The notes under the pieces: model-generated
What the model was told of the DNA's origin: nothing
The model's database searches: none
Seen by the model: only the letters and a program-made list of their open reading frames with translations
Program-made: the position numbers and the translations under genes
Part shown: positions 1 to 7,927 of the stretch, one piece after another
Numbering within the stretch: the stretch's first letter is position 1
Layout: each line of letters begins with the position of its first letter
Source: Halobacterium noricense
Lineage (GTDB): Archaea; Halobacteriota; Halobacteria; Halobacteriales; Halobacteriaceae
NCBI RefSeq assembly: GCF_021233435.1
Contig: NZ_CP089469.1
Coordinates: 304,640-368,639, forward strand
Direction of reading: 5' to 3'
DNA length: 64,000 bases

Positions 1-510
1 GAGGCAGTTCGTGAGACGGCGGGTATTCTCTACCGGCGTGCCGTCGAGGAAGGGCTACTTCCGGGCCGTTCTATCGAAGGTATGGCAACCGCTGCACTGT
101 ACGCGAGCGCGCGACAGCACCAAACTCCGCGATCCCCTTTCGTCGTCGAAACGGTAAGTCGAGTTGAAAAGAAACGGTTTCAGCGAGCATACCGCTACCT
201 CTCCCGGGAGCTTAGCCTTGAAATCGAACCGGAATCCCCGGATCAACATCTGCCGCGACTCGCGTCGTCGCTTGACGTGACCGACGAGGCACTCCGACGT
301 GCGCGAGAACTGCTCAGCGTTGCCCAACGCAACGCCGTCCACAGTGGGAAAAGCCCAGTAGGCATGGCGGCATCCGCGCTGTACGCAGCAACGTATCTTA
401 CAAACGAAAAACTCACCCAAGAGACTGTGAGTTCAGCGGCAGGCGTGAGCAAGGTCACGATTCGAACTCGCTACCAAGAACTTCTCGATGTCTACGCCGA
501 GCACAAGTAA
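1..510 (+). CDS. tfb: Transcription initiation factor TFB, 3' part
   Basis: The reading frame is open from base 1, so the gene enters from outside the window and only its C-terminal 169 residues are seen. They form the TFIIB core: the end of the first cyclin-like repeat and a full second repeat, with the typical 'GMAASALYAATYL' and 'EKLTQETVSSAAGVSKVTIRTRYQEL' type helices. TFB bridges TATA-bound TBP and RNA polymerase. The N-terminal zinc ribbon and B-finger are outside the window. Haloarchaea carry many TFB paralogues, so this need not be the housekeeping copy. Its stop codon overlaps the next ATG by one base, suggesting a shared transcript. Confidence 0.9.
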   Translation, partial: EAVRETAGILYRRAVEEGLLPGRSIEGMATAALYASARQHQTPRSPFVVETVSRVEKKRFQRAYRYLSRELSLEIEPESPDQHLPRLASSLDVTDEALRRARELLSVAQRNAVHSGKSPVGMAASALYAATYLTNEKLTQETVSSAAGVSKVTIRTRYQELLDVYAEHK

Positions 511-728
511 TGAATAAGCATACGAGCCAAATAGAGACGGAAATCGTGGAGTTACTTGCTGGTGAATCAGGGACTCACGCGGTTGAAATTGCGGCTACGA
601 TAAATCGACACCCAGTGCACGTCGAGCAGGTATGCATCCAGCTTTGCGAACAGGGAGTTCTCAACTCGAACCGACGCGGATTCTACGAACTCACCGATGG
701 TAGCTCCCAACAGTTCGAATGCCGGTAA
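510..728 (+). CDS. Small winged-helix DNA-binding protein
   Basis: This 72-residue protein starts on the last base of the TFB stop codon. It is predicted to be one winged-helix unit: an N-terminal helix (IETEIVELLAGE), a helix-turn-helix around residues 20-48 (HAVEIAATINRHPVHVEQVCIQLCEQG) and a short wing (VLNSNRRGFYEL). Such mini-regulators next to transposable or plasmid TFB genes are common in haloarchaea. Target unknown. Translational coupling to the TFB gene is inferred from the overlap. Confidence 0.65.
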   Translation: MNKHTSQIETEIVELLAGESGTHAVEIAATINRHPVHVEQVCIQLCEQGVLNSNRRGFYELTDGSSQQFECR

Positions 729-886
729 CTCGGATGCCGGTGGGCGATGCGCTACCAGTATGCGTATCAACCAGACTGCCACGAAAAGGCGAAATTATCG
801 ACTCACGGCGAACAGTTGCATATTGTCACGTGGAACGGCGGCCGGGAATCACACAACGTATCCCACGAAAAACCGAGGGATTCAGC

Positions 887-1264
887 ATGGTGGATGATAC
901 AGCGACGTCGGACGATCAGCCATCCCCTGAACTCGTCCTCGACGCGCTGGATGATCCTGACTGTCAATCAATACTCCGCGAAACCGCCGATCCAATGACT
1001 GCTACCGAACTCGCCGAAGCGTGTGACATCCCCCGTTCGACGTTGTACCGGAAGCTTGAACAGCTCAGTGACGCCGCACTCCTGCGGGAACACGACAAAA
1101 TAAACCCTGACGGCGGGCGAACGTCGTACTATCAGCGAAATTTCGAGAACGTGAACATCACGATTGACGAGGACGACACATTCTCCGTGACAATCGAACA
1201 TGGACGGCAAGGAACTGACGAACGACTTCGAGATATCTGGTCGAAGATGGGTGACGAGCTATGA
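887..1264 (+). CDS. Winged-helix transcriptional regulator (ArsR/HTH-20-like)
   Basis: This is a 125-residue protein if it starts at the ATG at 887. A longer frame back to 719 would overlap the preceding gene and reads as non-conserved basic sequence. Residues about 15-75 form a winged helix: 'MTATELAEACDIPRSTLYRKLEQLSDAALL' is the recognition region and 'GGRTSYYQRN' the wing. The C-terminal 50 residues are acidic and probably dimerise. Its end overlaps the ATG of the next gene by four bases (ATGA), so the two are almost certainly co-translated. In haloarchaea this regulator type is usually paired with a small membrane protein, as here. Effector unknown. Confidence 0.8.
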   Translation: MVDDTATSDDQPSPELVLDALDDPDCQSILRETADPMTATELAEACDIPRSTLYRKLEQLSDAALLREHDKINPDGGRTSYYQRNFENVNITIDEDDTFSVTIEHGRQGTDERLRDIWSKMGDEL

Positions 1265-1539
1265 ACGAGATCATGGCTGCGGTTGTCGCCGTGAAAGCGC
1301 TCATTCTGGGCCTTGGAGGTGCAATTACGTATATAGCGCACAGAGCGTACCGGCGGACGGGTGACCCCTCACTCGGACTGCTTCGGGTTGGATTCGGGAT
1401 TGTGACGTTCGGTGCGCTGTTCACTGGTATTGCCAACGTGTTCTATTCGATATCGCTCGCGGTCGGTGTCCTCGTCAACAGCACCTTCGTGGCCGCCGGT
1501 CTTGCTGTAATTCTGTATTCGCTGTACGTCCAAGACTGA
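1261..1539 (+). CDS. Small three-helix membrane protein (DUF7521-like)
   Basis: This 92-residue integral membrane protein overlaps the upstream regulator by ATGA. Hydrophobic segments lie at about residues 4-24, 40-62 and 66-88, with a short basic loop 'AHRAYRRTGDP' between the first two. It matches the haloarchaeal family I know as DUF7521, which is almost always encoded directly after a winged-helix regulator. The regulator may sense a membrane state through this protein, but that is inference. Function unknown. Confidence 0.7.
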   Translation: MNEIMAAVVAVKALILGLGGAITYIAHRAYRRTGDPSLGLLRVGFGIVTFGALFTGIANVFYSISLAVGVLVNSTFVAAGLAVILYSLYVQD

Positions 1540-1557
1540 CGACACTTACATACAATC

Positions 1558-2769
1558 ATGCTCCAGGAACCTTTCCAAACCGAACGAATTACCGCCGTTA
1601 CACAAAAACTGAACGAGGGGATTTCAACTCCCGCACAAAGTGGGGACAATCGAGGAACGGCTCGCTTCGGCTCGCTTCTCGCATTGGTCGTGCTAATAGT
1701 TCTGGCACAGATTCCGGTTGCATCAGCTCATGGCGGCGAAGGCCCGCTCGTTATCTCACAACAGGCGAGTATCGCGGTAACTCTCAGCGGAATTGGTCTT
1801 GTCGCTGGCTGTGCATTATTGAAGCGTCACGAACACGTCTCGCCCACAACAGCGCTATACGGAATTGGAGTGGGACTGTTCGTCACGGTCCTCGGGATCA
1901 CCATTTTTAACGGGGTCACACCAGATCCGATCTATACAGCCAGTTCGATGCCGTTCCCCCGCTCGTGGTATGAAGTGCTCGGGCTCGGTGTCGGCGTCAG
2001 TGTTGTGATGGCGAGTTTCGGTATTGGGTTACGCCGCTGGCCGACTCGACCCCGGTACACGTTCCTTGGCATTCTCATGGGTTTATGGGTCTCGTATCCA
2101 TACGTAATCCGTGGATCCGCGAGCTATACCCACCCGCTGGGATATCTCATCGTACTGGGTACACCGGTTCTCGTCACATATGTTATCTGGACGGATCGAG
2201 GGGATGTCGTCCGTGCTGCTCTCCAGGATCGTGTTGCACGTCACTTCGGAGCTATTGTTACACTTCTCTCTGGGATATTTTTCCTTTCGTCGAGTGGGTA
2301 TCTCTCATTCTTCTGGGAGGAAGAATTGCCGCGTGAGCGCGTCATCACGGTCTTACCAGTCAATTATCAGCTTGTCCAGTGGGACACACTCGAAATCGTG
2401 CTCCCGCAGATTCCCCTGACGATGGCTCTCTCAATCGGGGTAGTTACGATTGTCGGGTTGTTGAGCGTCCTAATTGGAGTGAACGCCCTCCTGATTGCTT
2501 GGCAGTGGCGACTTGAGAAAGCCGCGGGGGTGGCCCAGGGAACAGCCGGTACAGGGTCTGTTATTGGTGCTTGCACGTGTGGCTGCTGTGGTCCGCTCGT
2601 CGCCAAAATCGCCTTGCTTGCAGCTGGTCCCTCTGTCGCAGCACCGCTATACTGGGTGTTCGTCGATTCATCGTCCCCACTTAGCGCGTTGTTTATCGTG
2701 GCTACGGTGGTCATCTTCACTGCCACGCTCATCCACTCAACTGAAAATATGAACCCGATAGTGTCCTAA
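1558..2769 (+). CDS. Polytopic membrane protein with Cys-rich loop
   Basis: This is a 403-residue multi-pass membrane protein with about nine or ten hydrophobic helices. An N-terminal cytoplasmic stretch of about 36 residues precedes the first segment (SLLALVVLIVLAQIPVASA), which could be a signal anchor. Near the C-terminus (about residue 342) 'GACTCGCCGPL' holds four cysteines at the start of a helix, suggesting metal or thiol chemistry. With the metal ATPase nearby, a role in metal handling or a respiratory accessory function is possible but unproven. It starts 18 bases after the preceding gene and probably ends that operon. I do not recognise the family. Confidence 0.7.
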   Translation: MLQEPFQTERITAVTQKLNEGISTPAQSGDNRGTARFGSLLALVVLIVLAQIPVASAHGGEGPLVISQQASIAVTLSGIGLVAGCALLKRHEHVSPTTALYGIGVGLFVTVLGITIFNGVTPDPIYTASSMPFPRSWYEVLGLGVGVSVVMASFGIGLRRWPTRPRYTFLGILMGLWVSYPYVIRGSASYTHPLGYLIVLGTPVLVTYVIWTDRGDVVRAALQDRVARHFGAIVTLLSGIFFLSSSGYLSFFWEEELPRERVITVLPVNYQLVQWDTLEIVLPQIPLTMALSIGVVTIVGLLSVLIGVNALLIAWQWRLEKAAGVAQGTAGTGSVIGACTCGCCGPLVAKIALLAAGPSVAAPLYWVFVDSSSPLSALFIVATVVIFTATLIHSTENMNPIVS

Positions 2770-2894
2770 ACACGGCTTCCACCAGAACGCACTTACACCG
2801 AAAACCTTCCTCAACCCGACTGGTTCTTGTCCTGCCCCAGCATCCCTGAAATATGATGTAGGCAGTTAGCGTTCGGAGGTCAAGCATCGATGTG

Positions 2895-3089
2895 TTATGC
2901 CCCCTGCATGTCCATCGGTCGGAGCCAGTGGTACCACACGAATAGTATCATCCCACCGTAGCCCGCCGCCCAGACGATCTGGCCGAGCGTATCCGCGCCA
3001 ATCTCGGAGAGGAAGTAACTAGCCACGCCTGGGATAGCGACACCTGCGAAGACAATTGCGCCGAATACGACTCGGTCGTCAAGATCCAT
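2895..3089 (-). CDS. Small membrane protein, last gene of the metal ATPase operon
   Basis: This 64-residue protein has two hydrophobic helices (about residues 8-28 and 34-52) and a C-terminal 'WYHWLRPMDMQGA'. Its ATG overlaps the stop of the preceding minus-strand gene by one base (TAATG), so translation is coupled. Small two-helix proteins of this kind occur with respiratory or metal-transport genes in haloarchaea (DUF5822-like), but that assignment is uncertain. Function unknown. Confidence 0.6.
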   Translation of the reverse strand: MDLDDRVVFGAIVFAGVAIPGVASYFLSEIGADTLGQIVWAAGYGGMILFVWYHWLRPMDMQGA

Positions 3090-3442
3090 TATGCGACACC
3101 TCGTTCTCGAATCAGTTGAGAGCCGATAATTCCGACTGTAATGCCGATACTCCCAGCGATCAACAGTGACACCCCGCGGAAGTTCGTATCATAGCGAAGT
3201 AGTAGCAGTCCTCCTGCTGCTGCAAGCGTACTCAGCATAGCAATCACACGAAGTGGTCGTGTAACATGCTGGGACTCCGTGAGAATCCCAGTAACAGAGC
3301 CAATAAACAGCAGCAATCCACCGACAGTTACTGGGCGCAGTCCGAACACAACACCTACCTCCGAGGTAACGAGCCCGAGCGCCACAAGTAGTGGCCACGG
3401 ACTTGCGCGCGGATAAGCATCACTCAGGCCAGTTTCACTCAT
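3089..3442 (-). CDS. Four-helix membrane protein (DUF7541-like)
   Basis: This 117-residue protein has hydrophobic segments at about residues 14-34, 38-50, 64-82 and 90-108 and an N-terminal 'SETGLSDAYPRASPWP' typical of the haloarchaeal DUF7541 type. Its start overlaps the end of the P-type ATPase gene by four bases (ATGA), and its stop overlaps the next start. The three genes therefore read as one operon. Homologues elsewhere lie near terminal oxidase genes. Here the context points to an accessory to the metal pump, which is inference only. Confidence 0.65.
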   Translation of the reverse strand: MSETGLSDAYPRASPWPLLVALGLVTSEVGVVFGLRPVTVGGLLLFIGSVTGILTESQHVTRPLRVIAMLSTLAAAGGLLLLRYDTNFRGVSLLIAGSIGITVGIIGSQLIRERGVA

Positions 3443-6054
3443 GCTGACACCTCGCCAGTACTCTCCTCAGTCGGCGTGATGCGGGAGAGCCGCATCGCGT
3501 TCCCGGTAACGCCAAGCGTCATTCCCGCGTCGCCAACGAGAACAGCCGCCCAAATTGGGACCAAACCGAAGGGAACGGCCGCTGCCATCGCGGCCTTCGC
3601 CCCAAGGCTTGTCCAGATGTTCTGACGGATGACACTGTTCGCGTCATGAGAGAGTTCGTAGAGATACGGCAGTCTGGCCAGATCATCGCTCATCAACGCA
3701 ATATCCGCTGTCTCTAGTGCTGTGTCCGTTCCCGCCGCACCCATCGCAACTCCAACTGTCGCAGTAGCAAGCGCGGGTGCATCGTTGACACCGTCACCGA
3801 CCATAGCGACGCCGTCGTACTGGTTGTTAAGCTCTTGAATCGCTGTGACTTTCTGCTCAGGAAGGAGTTCCGCGCGGAACTCATCGACGCCAACTTCCTC
3901 GGTGATCGCACGGGCGGTTCGTTCATTATCGCCCGTGAGCATAATGACGTGTTCCACACCGAGGTCGTGGAGACGTTCGATAGCGAACCTCGACTCCTCA
4001 CGAATTTCATCGGCAACTGCAATTATGCCCTCCAACTCGTCTTCAGTACCAACGAGGACGACGGTCTTTCCCTCGTTTTGGAGGCCTGGGACAACGTCTT
4101 CAAGCAGGTCAAGACAGCTATTTCGCTCACAGAGATCTCGACTCTTCTGGGTGACAACACCACCATCAGTAGCAGCGTGGACGTGGTCCAGGTCGAAGCC
4201 GAGTTCCGCGAAGAACCCCGGCTTTCCTGCATAGTGCGTTGTGCCGTCTACGTCAGCACGGACACCTTTCCCGGGAATGCTCTCGAAGTCCGAGATCGAC
4301 GGTTCGCCGGTAGTACGGCCCGTCGCGTGATCAACGATGGCATCGCCGATTGGGTGTTCGCTTCGAGATTCAAGGCCACGGGCACAACGAAGTACGTCTT
4401 CCTCGCTGTTGCCGTTCAGTGGCACAACGTTGGTGACGGTTAGTTCACCCATCGTGAGCGTCCCTGTCTTGTCAACGGCGACGGCTTCGATTTCGCCCAT
4501 CGCTTCGAGGTGACTCCCACCTTTGATTAGCACGCCGTTCTTGGCGGCACTCGTAATGCCGGAGACAACGGAGACAGGCGTCGAGATGACGAATGCACAC
4601 GGACACGCGAGCACGAGCAGGGTAAGTCCATAGACCAGCGACTGAGTCCACGAAACGCCGAATACTATCGGCGACGCCAAGGTAACGAGGACGGCAAACA
4701 CAACGACTGCAGGCGTGTAGTACCCGGCGAATCGTTCGACGAACTGCTCGCGTTCGGTCTTGTTCGCCTGCGCGTCTTCGACCATGTCGATAATCCGCGA
4801 GAGCGTATTGTCGCCGGCCTCCGAGGTCACTTCGACTTCAAGATACCCCTGTTCGTTGACGGTGCCAGCGTACACTTCGTCACCAGGAACTTTATCGACA
4901 GGAACGCTCTCCCCCGTGATCGGGGCCTGATTGACCGCGCTTTCGCCGTCAAGAACCTCGCCGTCCATCGGAATCTTCTCACCAGGCTTCACCACGACGA
5001 CATCACCCACACCAACCTCATCGACAGAAATCGTGACTTCCTCACCGTCACGGCGAACGGTCGCTTCGTCGGGTGAGAGGTCCATTAACTCTTGGAGAGA
5101 ATTCCTGGCTTTATCCATCGAGTAGCGTTCGAGGAGTTCGGCGACGCTGAATAGGAAGGCGAGTGTCGCGGCTTCCATGTAGAGGGATTCGCCGAATCCA
5201 AGACTGACACCGACTGCGCCAGCAATAGCGATACTCATCAGCAGGTCGATGTCGAGATTACGGTTTTTCAGCGAGTAGTACCCACCGCGAATGATTTCTT
5301 GGCCGCCAGCGACGACTGCCGCGAGGAAAAAACCGTCAGCTGCTGAAAGGGTGAGACTGCTCGTCGCTATGAGTTCAGCGTTAAGGCCGGCGAGAATGAA
5401 TCCAAGGAGAAGTCCGAGGGCAGTGAAGACGCCGCTAATCCACGTCTTGTAGGCGCGTGTACTCTGCCAGACGCTCTCAGTGGAGGCGACATCGGTTGTT
5501 TCGCTGCTCTCAGCTGTTGCTTCGGTTACTTCGTATCCTGCCCCCTCGATAGCGTCCGTGACGTCCTCAGGCGAGGTCCGCGTTCGGTCGAGCGTGGTTG
5601 TAATTTTACCAACCGTAGGATGGGTCTGGTAAGTGGTGACGCCATTAAGTTCGCTGATGGCGTTCTCGACTTTGCCCGCGCACGAAGCGCAGTCCATTTC
5701 CGGAGCGGTAAATTCCGCCGTGGTTTCACCGATGTCGGACTCGACACTATAGCCGGCCGCCTCAACGCGGTCAACGACGTCACCGGGAGTCGCGTGGTCT
5801 TTCTCGAAGGTAACTGTCAGCGTGCCTGTCGTAACCTCCGGATCGATTCTCTCTACCGCGTCGAGTTGTTTGACGCTGTTCTGTACTTTGCCCGCACACG
5901 ACGGGCAGTCCATTTCAGGAACCGATAGCTGGAGGGTCGTGCTGTCGTCTTGGTTGTGTTCGGTGTCCTGGGTCGAGTTATGGTTGTTGCTGTGTTCATG
6001 ATCGTGGTCGTGGGGGTGATCATGGCCCGTGTGTTCTTCCGGGACCTCGGTCAT
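3439..6054 (-). CDS. zntA: Heavy-metal P1B-type ATPase, Zn/Cd type
   Basis: This 871-residue pump exports a soft or divalent metal at the cost of ATP. In order: a His-rich leader (residues 8-34, many HD/HN), a first metal-binding domain with CPSC at 50-53, a second with CASC at 122-125, eight expected membrane helices, the actuator motif TGESVP, the transmembrane CPC motif near residue 485 (LACPCAFVISTP), the phosphorylation site DKTGT near 528, HPIG, and the hinge GDGVNDAPAL. The last helix carries 'VGDAGMTLGVTGN', an Asp-containing signature of the P1B-2 (Zn2+/Cd2+/Pb2+) class rather than copper pumps. First gene of a three-gene operon. Confidence 0.9.
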   Translation of the reverse strand: MTEVPEEHTGHDHPHDHDHEHSNNHNSTQDTEHNQDDSTTLQLSVPEMDCPSCAGKVQNSVKQLDAVERIDPEVTTGTLTVTFEKDHATPGDVVDRVEAAGYSVESDIGETTAEFTAPEMDCASCAGKVENAISELNGVTTYQTHPTVGKITTTLDRTRTSPEDVTDAIEGAGYEVTEATAESSETTDVASTESVWQSTRAYKTWISGVFTALGLLLGFILAGLNAELIATSSLTLSAADGFFLAAVVAGGQEIIRGGYYSLKNRNLDIDLLMSIAIAGAVGVSLGFGESLYMEAATLAFLFSVAELLERYSMDKARNSLQELMDLSPDEATVRRDGEEVTISVDEVGVGDVVVVKPGEKIPMDGEVLDGESAVNQAPITGESVPVDKVPGDEVYAGTVNEQGYLEVEVTSEAGDNTLSRIIDMVEDAQANKTEREQFVERFAGYYTPAVVVFAVLVTLASPIVFGVSWTQSLVYGLTLLVLACPCAFVISTPVSVVSGITSAAKNGVLIKGGSHLEAMGEIEAVAVDKTGTLTMGELTVTNVVPLNGNSEEDVLRCARGLESRSEHPIGDAIVDHATGRTTGEPSISDFESIPGKGVRADVDGTTHYAGKPGFFAELGFDLDHVHAATDGGVVTQKSRDLCERNSCLDLLEDVVPGLQNEGKTVVLVGTEDELEGIIAVADEIREESRFAIERLHDLGVEHVIMLTGDNERTARAITEEVGVDEFRAELLPEQKVTAIQELNNQYDGVAMVGDGVNDAPALATATVGVAMGAAGTDTALETADIALMSDDLARLPYLYELSHDANSVIRQNIWTSLGAKAAMAAAVPFGLVPIWAAVLVGDAGMTLGVTGNAMRLSRITPTEESTGEVSA

Positions 6055-6436
6055 TAGGTGGCGGTAGAGACTACAGCGGTATTAATTCGGCTGTTAGTAT
6101 ACCGGTCTTTAGTACAAATGATTAATAAAAATTCTCACCTGAGTTATTAAAAAGTCGAGTGAGGCTAGATCTTCGTCCCGCTTTGCATAGGCTATGGCGA
6201 AAGCCGAGGGAAGGAAGAATGAGGCCAATCTGGATATGGAGGCCTTCAACGGGCATGTCGTAAGGAAATTCGAATTCGCCTAAGTTCAGACAGCACATTT
6301 ACTATGTCGGACCATCGAAATTTTGTAAGAACGGTGTGTCGTTGGTCAATAGACGGGAACCCAGGTTTGTAGGTTCGAATCCTGCTGGGGGCATAACGGC
6401 GGTTCGGAGAGTACCGTCCTCAACACCATCCGACAA
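6055..6436. other. Intergenic region between the metal ATPase and the orphan-gene run
   Basis: The part next to the ATPase start is AT-rich (6080-6150) with TATA-like stretches that fit an ATPase promoter on the minus strand. A 29-codon plus-strand frame (6194-6283) has no recognisable feature. The region also holds the tRNA 3' fragment listed separately. No further gene is seen. Confidence 0.5.
6355..6393 (+). tRNA. 3' fragment of a tRNA gene (possible attachment-site scar)
   Basis: A perfect T-arm is visible: stem GTAGG (6369-6373), loop TTCGAAT (6374-6380), stem CCTGC (6381-6385). It is followed by seven bases TGGGGGC and an A, as in the 3' acceptor strand and discriminator of a tRNA. The preceding bases fit the 3' side of an anticodon arm (in standard register the anticodon would be CGG at 6354-6356, tRNA-Pro, but base 33 is not T). 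No matching 5' half (GCCCCCA, D-arm) precedes it. The fragment therefore looks like the duplicated tRNA end left by integration of a mobile element. Confidence 0.65.
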
Positions 6437-6583
6437 ATGAGCGAAGAAATCATCACTTCCGGCATTCTCGGCACCGTCTTTGCAACGACCGGCGTGGCAC
6501 TCCCGGTTATCGTAGCGCTCATCGCGTATATCGGCATTCGGCTAAAGAACGTTGCCCTCATTCCTCCGGCCGCTACAGCGTGA
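6437..6583 (+). CDS. Possible 48-residue single-helix membrane protein
   Basis: This small frame runs from ATG at 6437 to TGA at 6581-6583. It encodes a short acidic start (MSEEIITSG), a long hydrophobic segment (about residues 9-34, rich in V, A, I, L) and a tail IRLKNVALIPPAATA. The positively charged residues after the helix suit a membrane protein. It lies right after the tRNA fragment. No homologue is recalled. A chance frame remains possible. Confidence 0.35.
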   Translation: MSEEIITSGILGTVFATTGVALPVIVALIAYIGIRLKNVALIPPAATA

Positions 6584-6680
6584 GAGGCATCTATTCGATT
6601 CGCAGTTCCACTTACCGATTTATCTACCCGGTTTCAGTACCCATCCCGAATAAAGAAGCCTCACTAGCAACTACTGTAGA

Positions 6681-6711
6681 GTTGTTCGTCCCCCGGGAGG
6701 GGTGCAGGGCG
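6681..6711 (+). promoter_or_regulatory. Leader hairpin copy A
   Basis: T-rich start (gttgttcg), then a stem CGTCC / GGGCG enclosing a loop with GGGAGGGGTG. It lies 36 bases before the start at 6747 and is one of eleven similar plus-strand elements. This copy lacks a pure T5 run. Confidence 0.5.
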
Positions 6712-6746
6712 ATCCAGTCGCGATCGCCCCGTGAGGTGATTGCTCC

Positions 6747-7397
6747 ATGGGACACCGCGCACTCGTTGCGTACGAACGCACAGACGGACAGTACACGCTC
6801 CACTACAGCCACTGGGGCGCAGCGGACCTCAAGCTCAAGCACCGAATCTCGGCTGAGTCGCCGTTCGGTGGCGACGACACCGACTCCAAGTGGGCGAAAC
6901 AGCTGCTGGCTGAACTGGCCGATGGCCTCGAGGCAGATGCGGTCGACGGCTACCTCGCCGGCGAGGATCGACCGTCGACGGTCGTCGAGCCGAAGCCCCG
7001 CGCCACCGGGCTCACCCTCGACGAGATCGTCGCGGACCATCTCGACTACCTCCACCACGAGGCGTTCTTCGTGGTGTCGACGACGTTCGAGGTGACCGCC
7101 TATCGGACGCTGTGGTTCGGGCTCCAGTACGACTCTGAGACGGTCGAACAGGGAGAGACGGTCGGGAACGGCGCGCTCGCGACGGTGCGCTGGTACGACG
7201 GCGAGCCGGTCGGCGACGGCCACCTGCAGGGCCAGTTCGCAGCCCTCAAAGACGTCGTCGGCGACATGCTCGACAAGGGCGTCTTCACGCCGTCGACGGC
7301 GAGACAGTACCTGAAACGGAAGCTCGCTGAGCGGGTCGGGGACCGACAGGAGCTGCTCATTCCGACCGGCGAGTCGCAGGCAATCCAAGCGGACTGA
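6747..7397 (+). CDS. Haloarchaeal orphan protein, DUF6735-like
   Basis: This 216-residue soluble acidic protein begins MGHRALVAYERTDGQYTLHYSHWGA, the hallmark of the haloarchaeal DUF6735 type. The first 40 residues look like a beta-rich unit. The middle (about 85-125) carries 'FFVVSTTFEVTAYRTLWFG', and the C-terminus is helical. No catalytic motif is evident. It follows leader hairpin A and begins the plus-strand run of orphan genes. Homologues are spread among plasmids and integrated elements. Function unknown. Confidence 0.75.
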   Translation: MGHRALVAYERTDGQYTLHYSHWGAADLKLKHRISAESPFGGDDTDSKWAKQLLAELADGLEADAVDGYLAGEDRPSTVVEPKPRATGLTLDEIVADHLDYLHHEAFFVVSTTFEVTAYRTLWFGLQYDSETVEQGETVGNGALATVRWYDGEPVGDGHLQGQFAALKDVVGDMLDKGVFTPSTARQYLKRKLAERVGDRQELLIPTGESQAIQAD

Positions 7398-7435
7398 GTT
7401 GACGGTGTACCACGGTGAGAGAAGCTGGCCGGCCG

Positions 7436-7831
7436 CTACGCCTCCTCATCTCGAATGACCATCACCTTCACACGCCGAACGCCGTCGAAATCCCGGAGTC
7501 GGTAGGTGAGGCCACGAACCCGCTCAGCTGACCCGCGGCAGAAGAGCGACTCAAGACACCACTCCCCTTGGTGCGTGTGACTCGTGTTGAGAATCACGTC
7601 TTGGTAGTCGTGTTGGACAGCGTGGAGTTCTTGGATAACGTCGTGGTGTCGATAATCAAATCCGACGAGTGCGACTATCTCGCCGGACGTATCCTCGAGC
7701 CGAGAGTGGGCTTCGATATATTCGAGCATTGCCTCCCGAACGGCCCGGGAGCGATTCTCGAGACCCTCGTCCTGCCAGACGCGATCGAACTCTGCGACCA
7801 CCCCGTCTGGGATATTGAAACTCGTTCGCAT
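7436..7831 (-). CDS. nikR: NikR-like nickel-responsive regulator
   Basis: This is a 131-residue ribbon-helix-helix/ACT protein when started at the ATG at 7831, which has GGGAG upstream. An upstream start at 7858 would add nine Gly/Glu-rich residues. Residues 1-45 are the DNA-binding ribbon-helix-helix (MRTSFNIPDGVVAEFDRVW). The rest is the metal-binding ACT-like domain. Likely nickel ligands are His74, His85, His87 and Cys92, matching the H-x10-H-x-H pattern of E. coli NikR, but the Cys comes five residues after the last His instead of six. It is divergent from a NicO-type transporter whose expression it probably controls. Confidence 0.85.
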   Translation of the reverse strand: MRTSFNIPDGVVAEFDRVWQDEGLENRSRAVREAMLEYIEAHSRLEDTSGEIVALVGFDYRHHDVIQELHAVQHDYQDVILNTSHTHQGEWCLESLFCRGSAERVRGLTYRLRDFDGVRRVKVMVIRDEEA

Positions 7832-7927
7832 ACATTCTCCCTCGCCACCAGCCCACAATAGTCCCCCGTCCCGTATGACGAATCCCCGGATTCGGTATTA
7901 ACAACCGTTATTCACCTCGTTAGCCGA
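7832..7927. promoter_or_regulatory. Divergent nikR / transporter promoter and candidate NikR operator
   Basis: A perfect inverted repeat CGAATCC-CC-GGATTCG lies at 7879-7894, immediately preceded by GTATGA, the half-site known from E. coli NikR. A TATA-like GGTATTAAC (7894-7902) sits about 26 bases before the ATG at 7928, fitting a leaderless transcript for the transporter. The repeat abuts this box, so a bound repressor would block it. NikR binding is inferred from position. Confidence 0.55.

Noticed and set aside
719..886. N-terminal extension of the winged-helix regulator back to 719
   Set aside because: The added part overlaps the previous gene and is Arg/Thr-rich without similarity to winged-helix proteins. 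The ATG at 887 gives a typical start.
6346..6561. A 71-codon minus-strand frame over the tRNA fragment
   Set aside because: Its C-terminal part is simply the reverse translation of the tRNA 3' end, a well-known source of false gene calls. The rest has no protein-like pattern.
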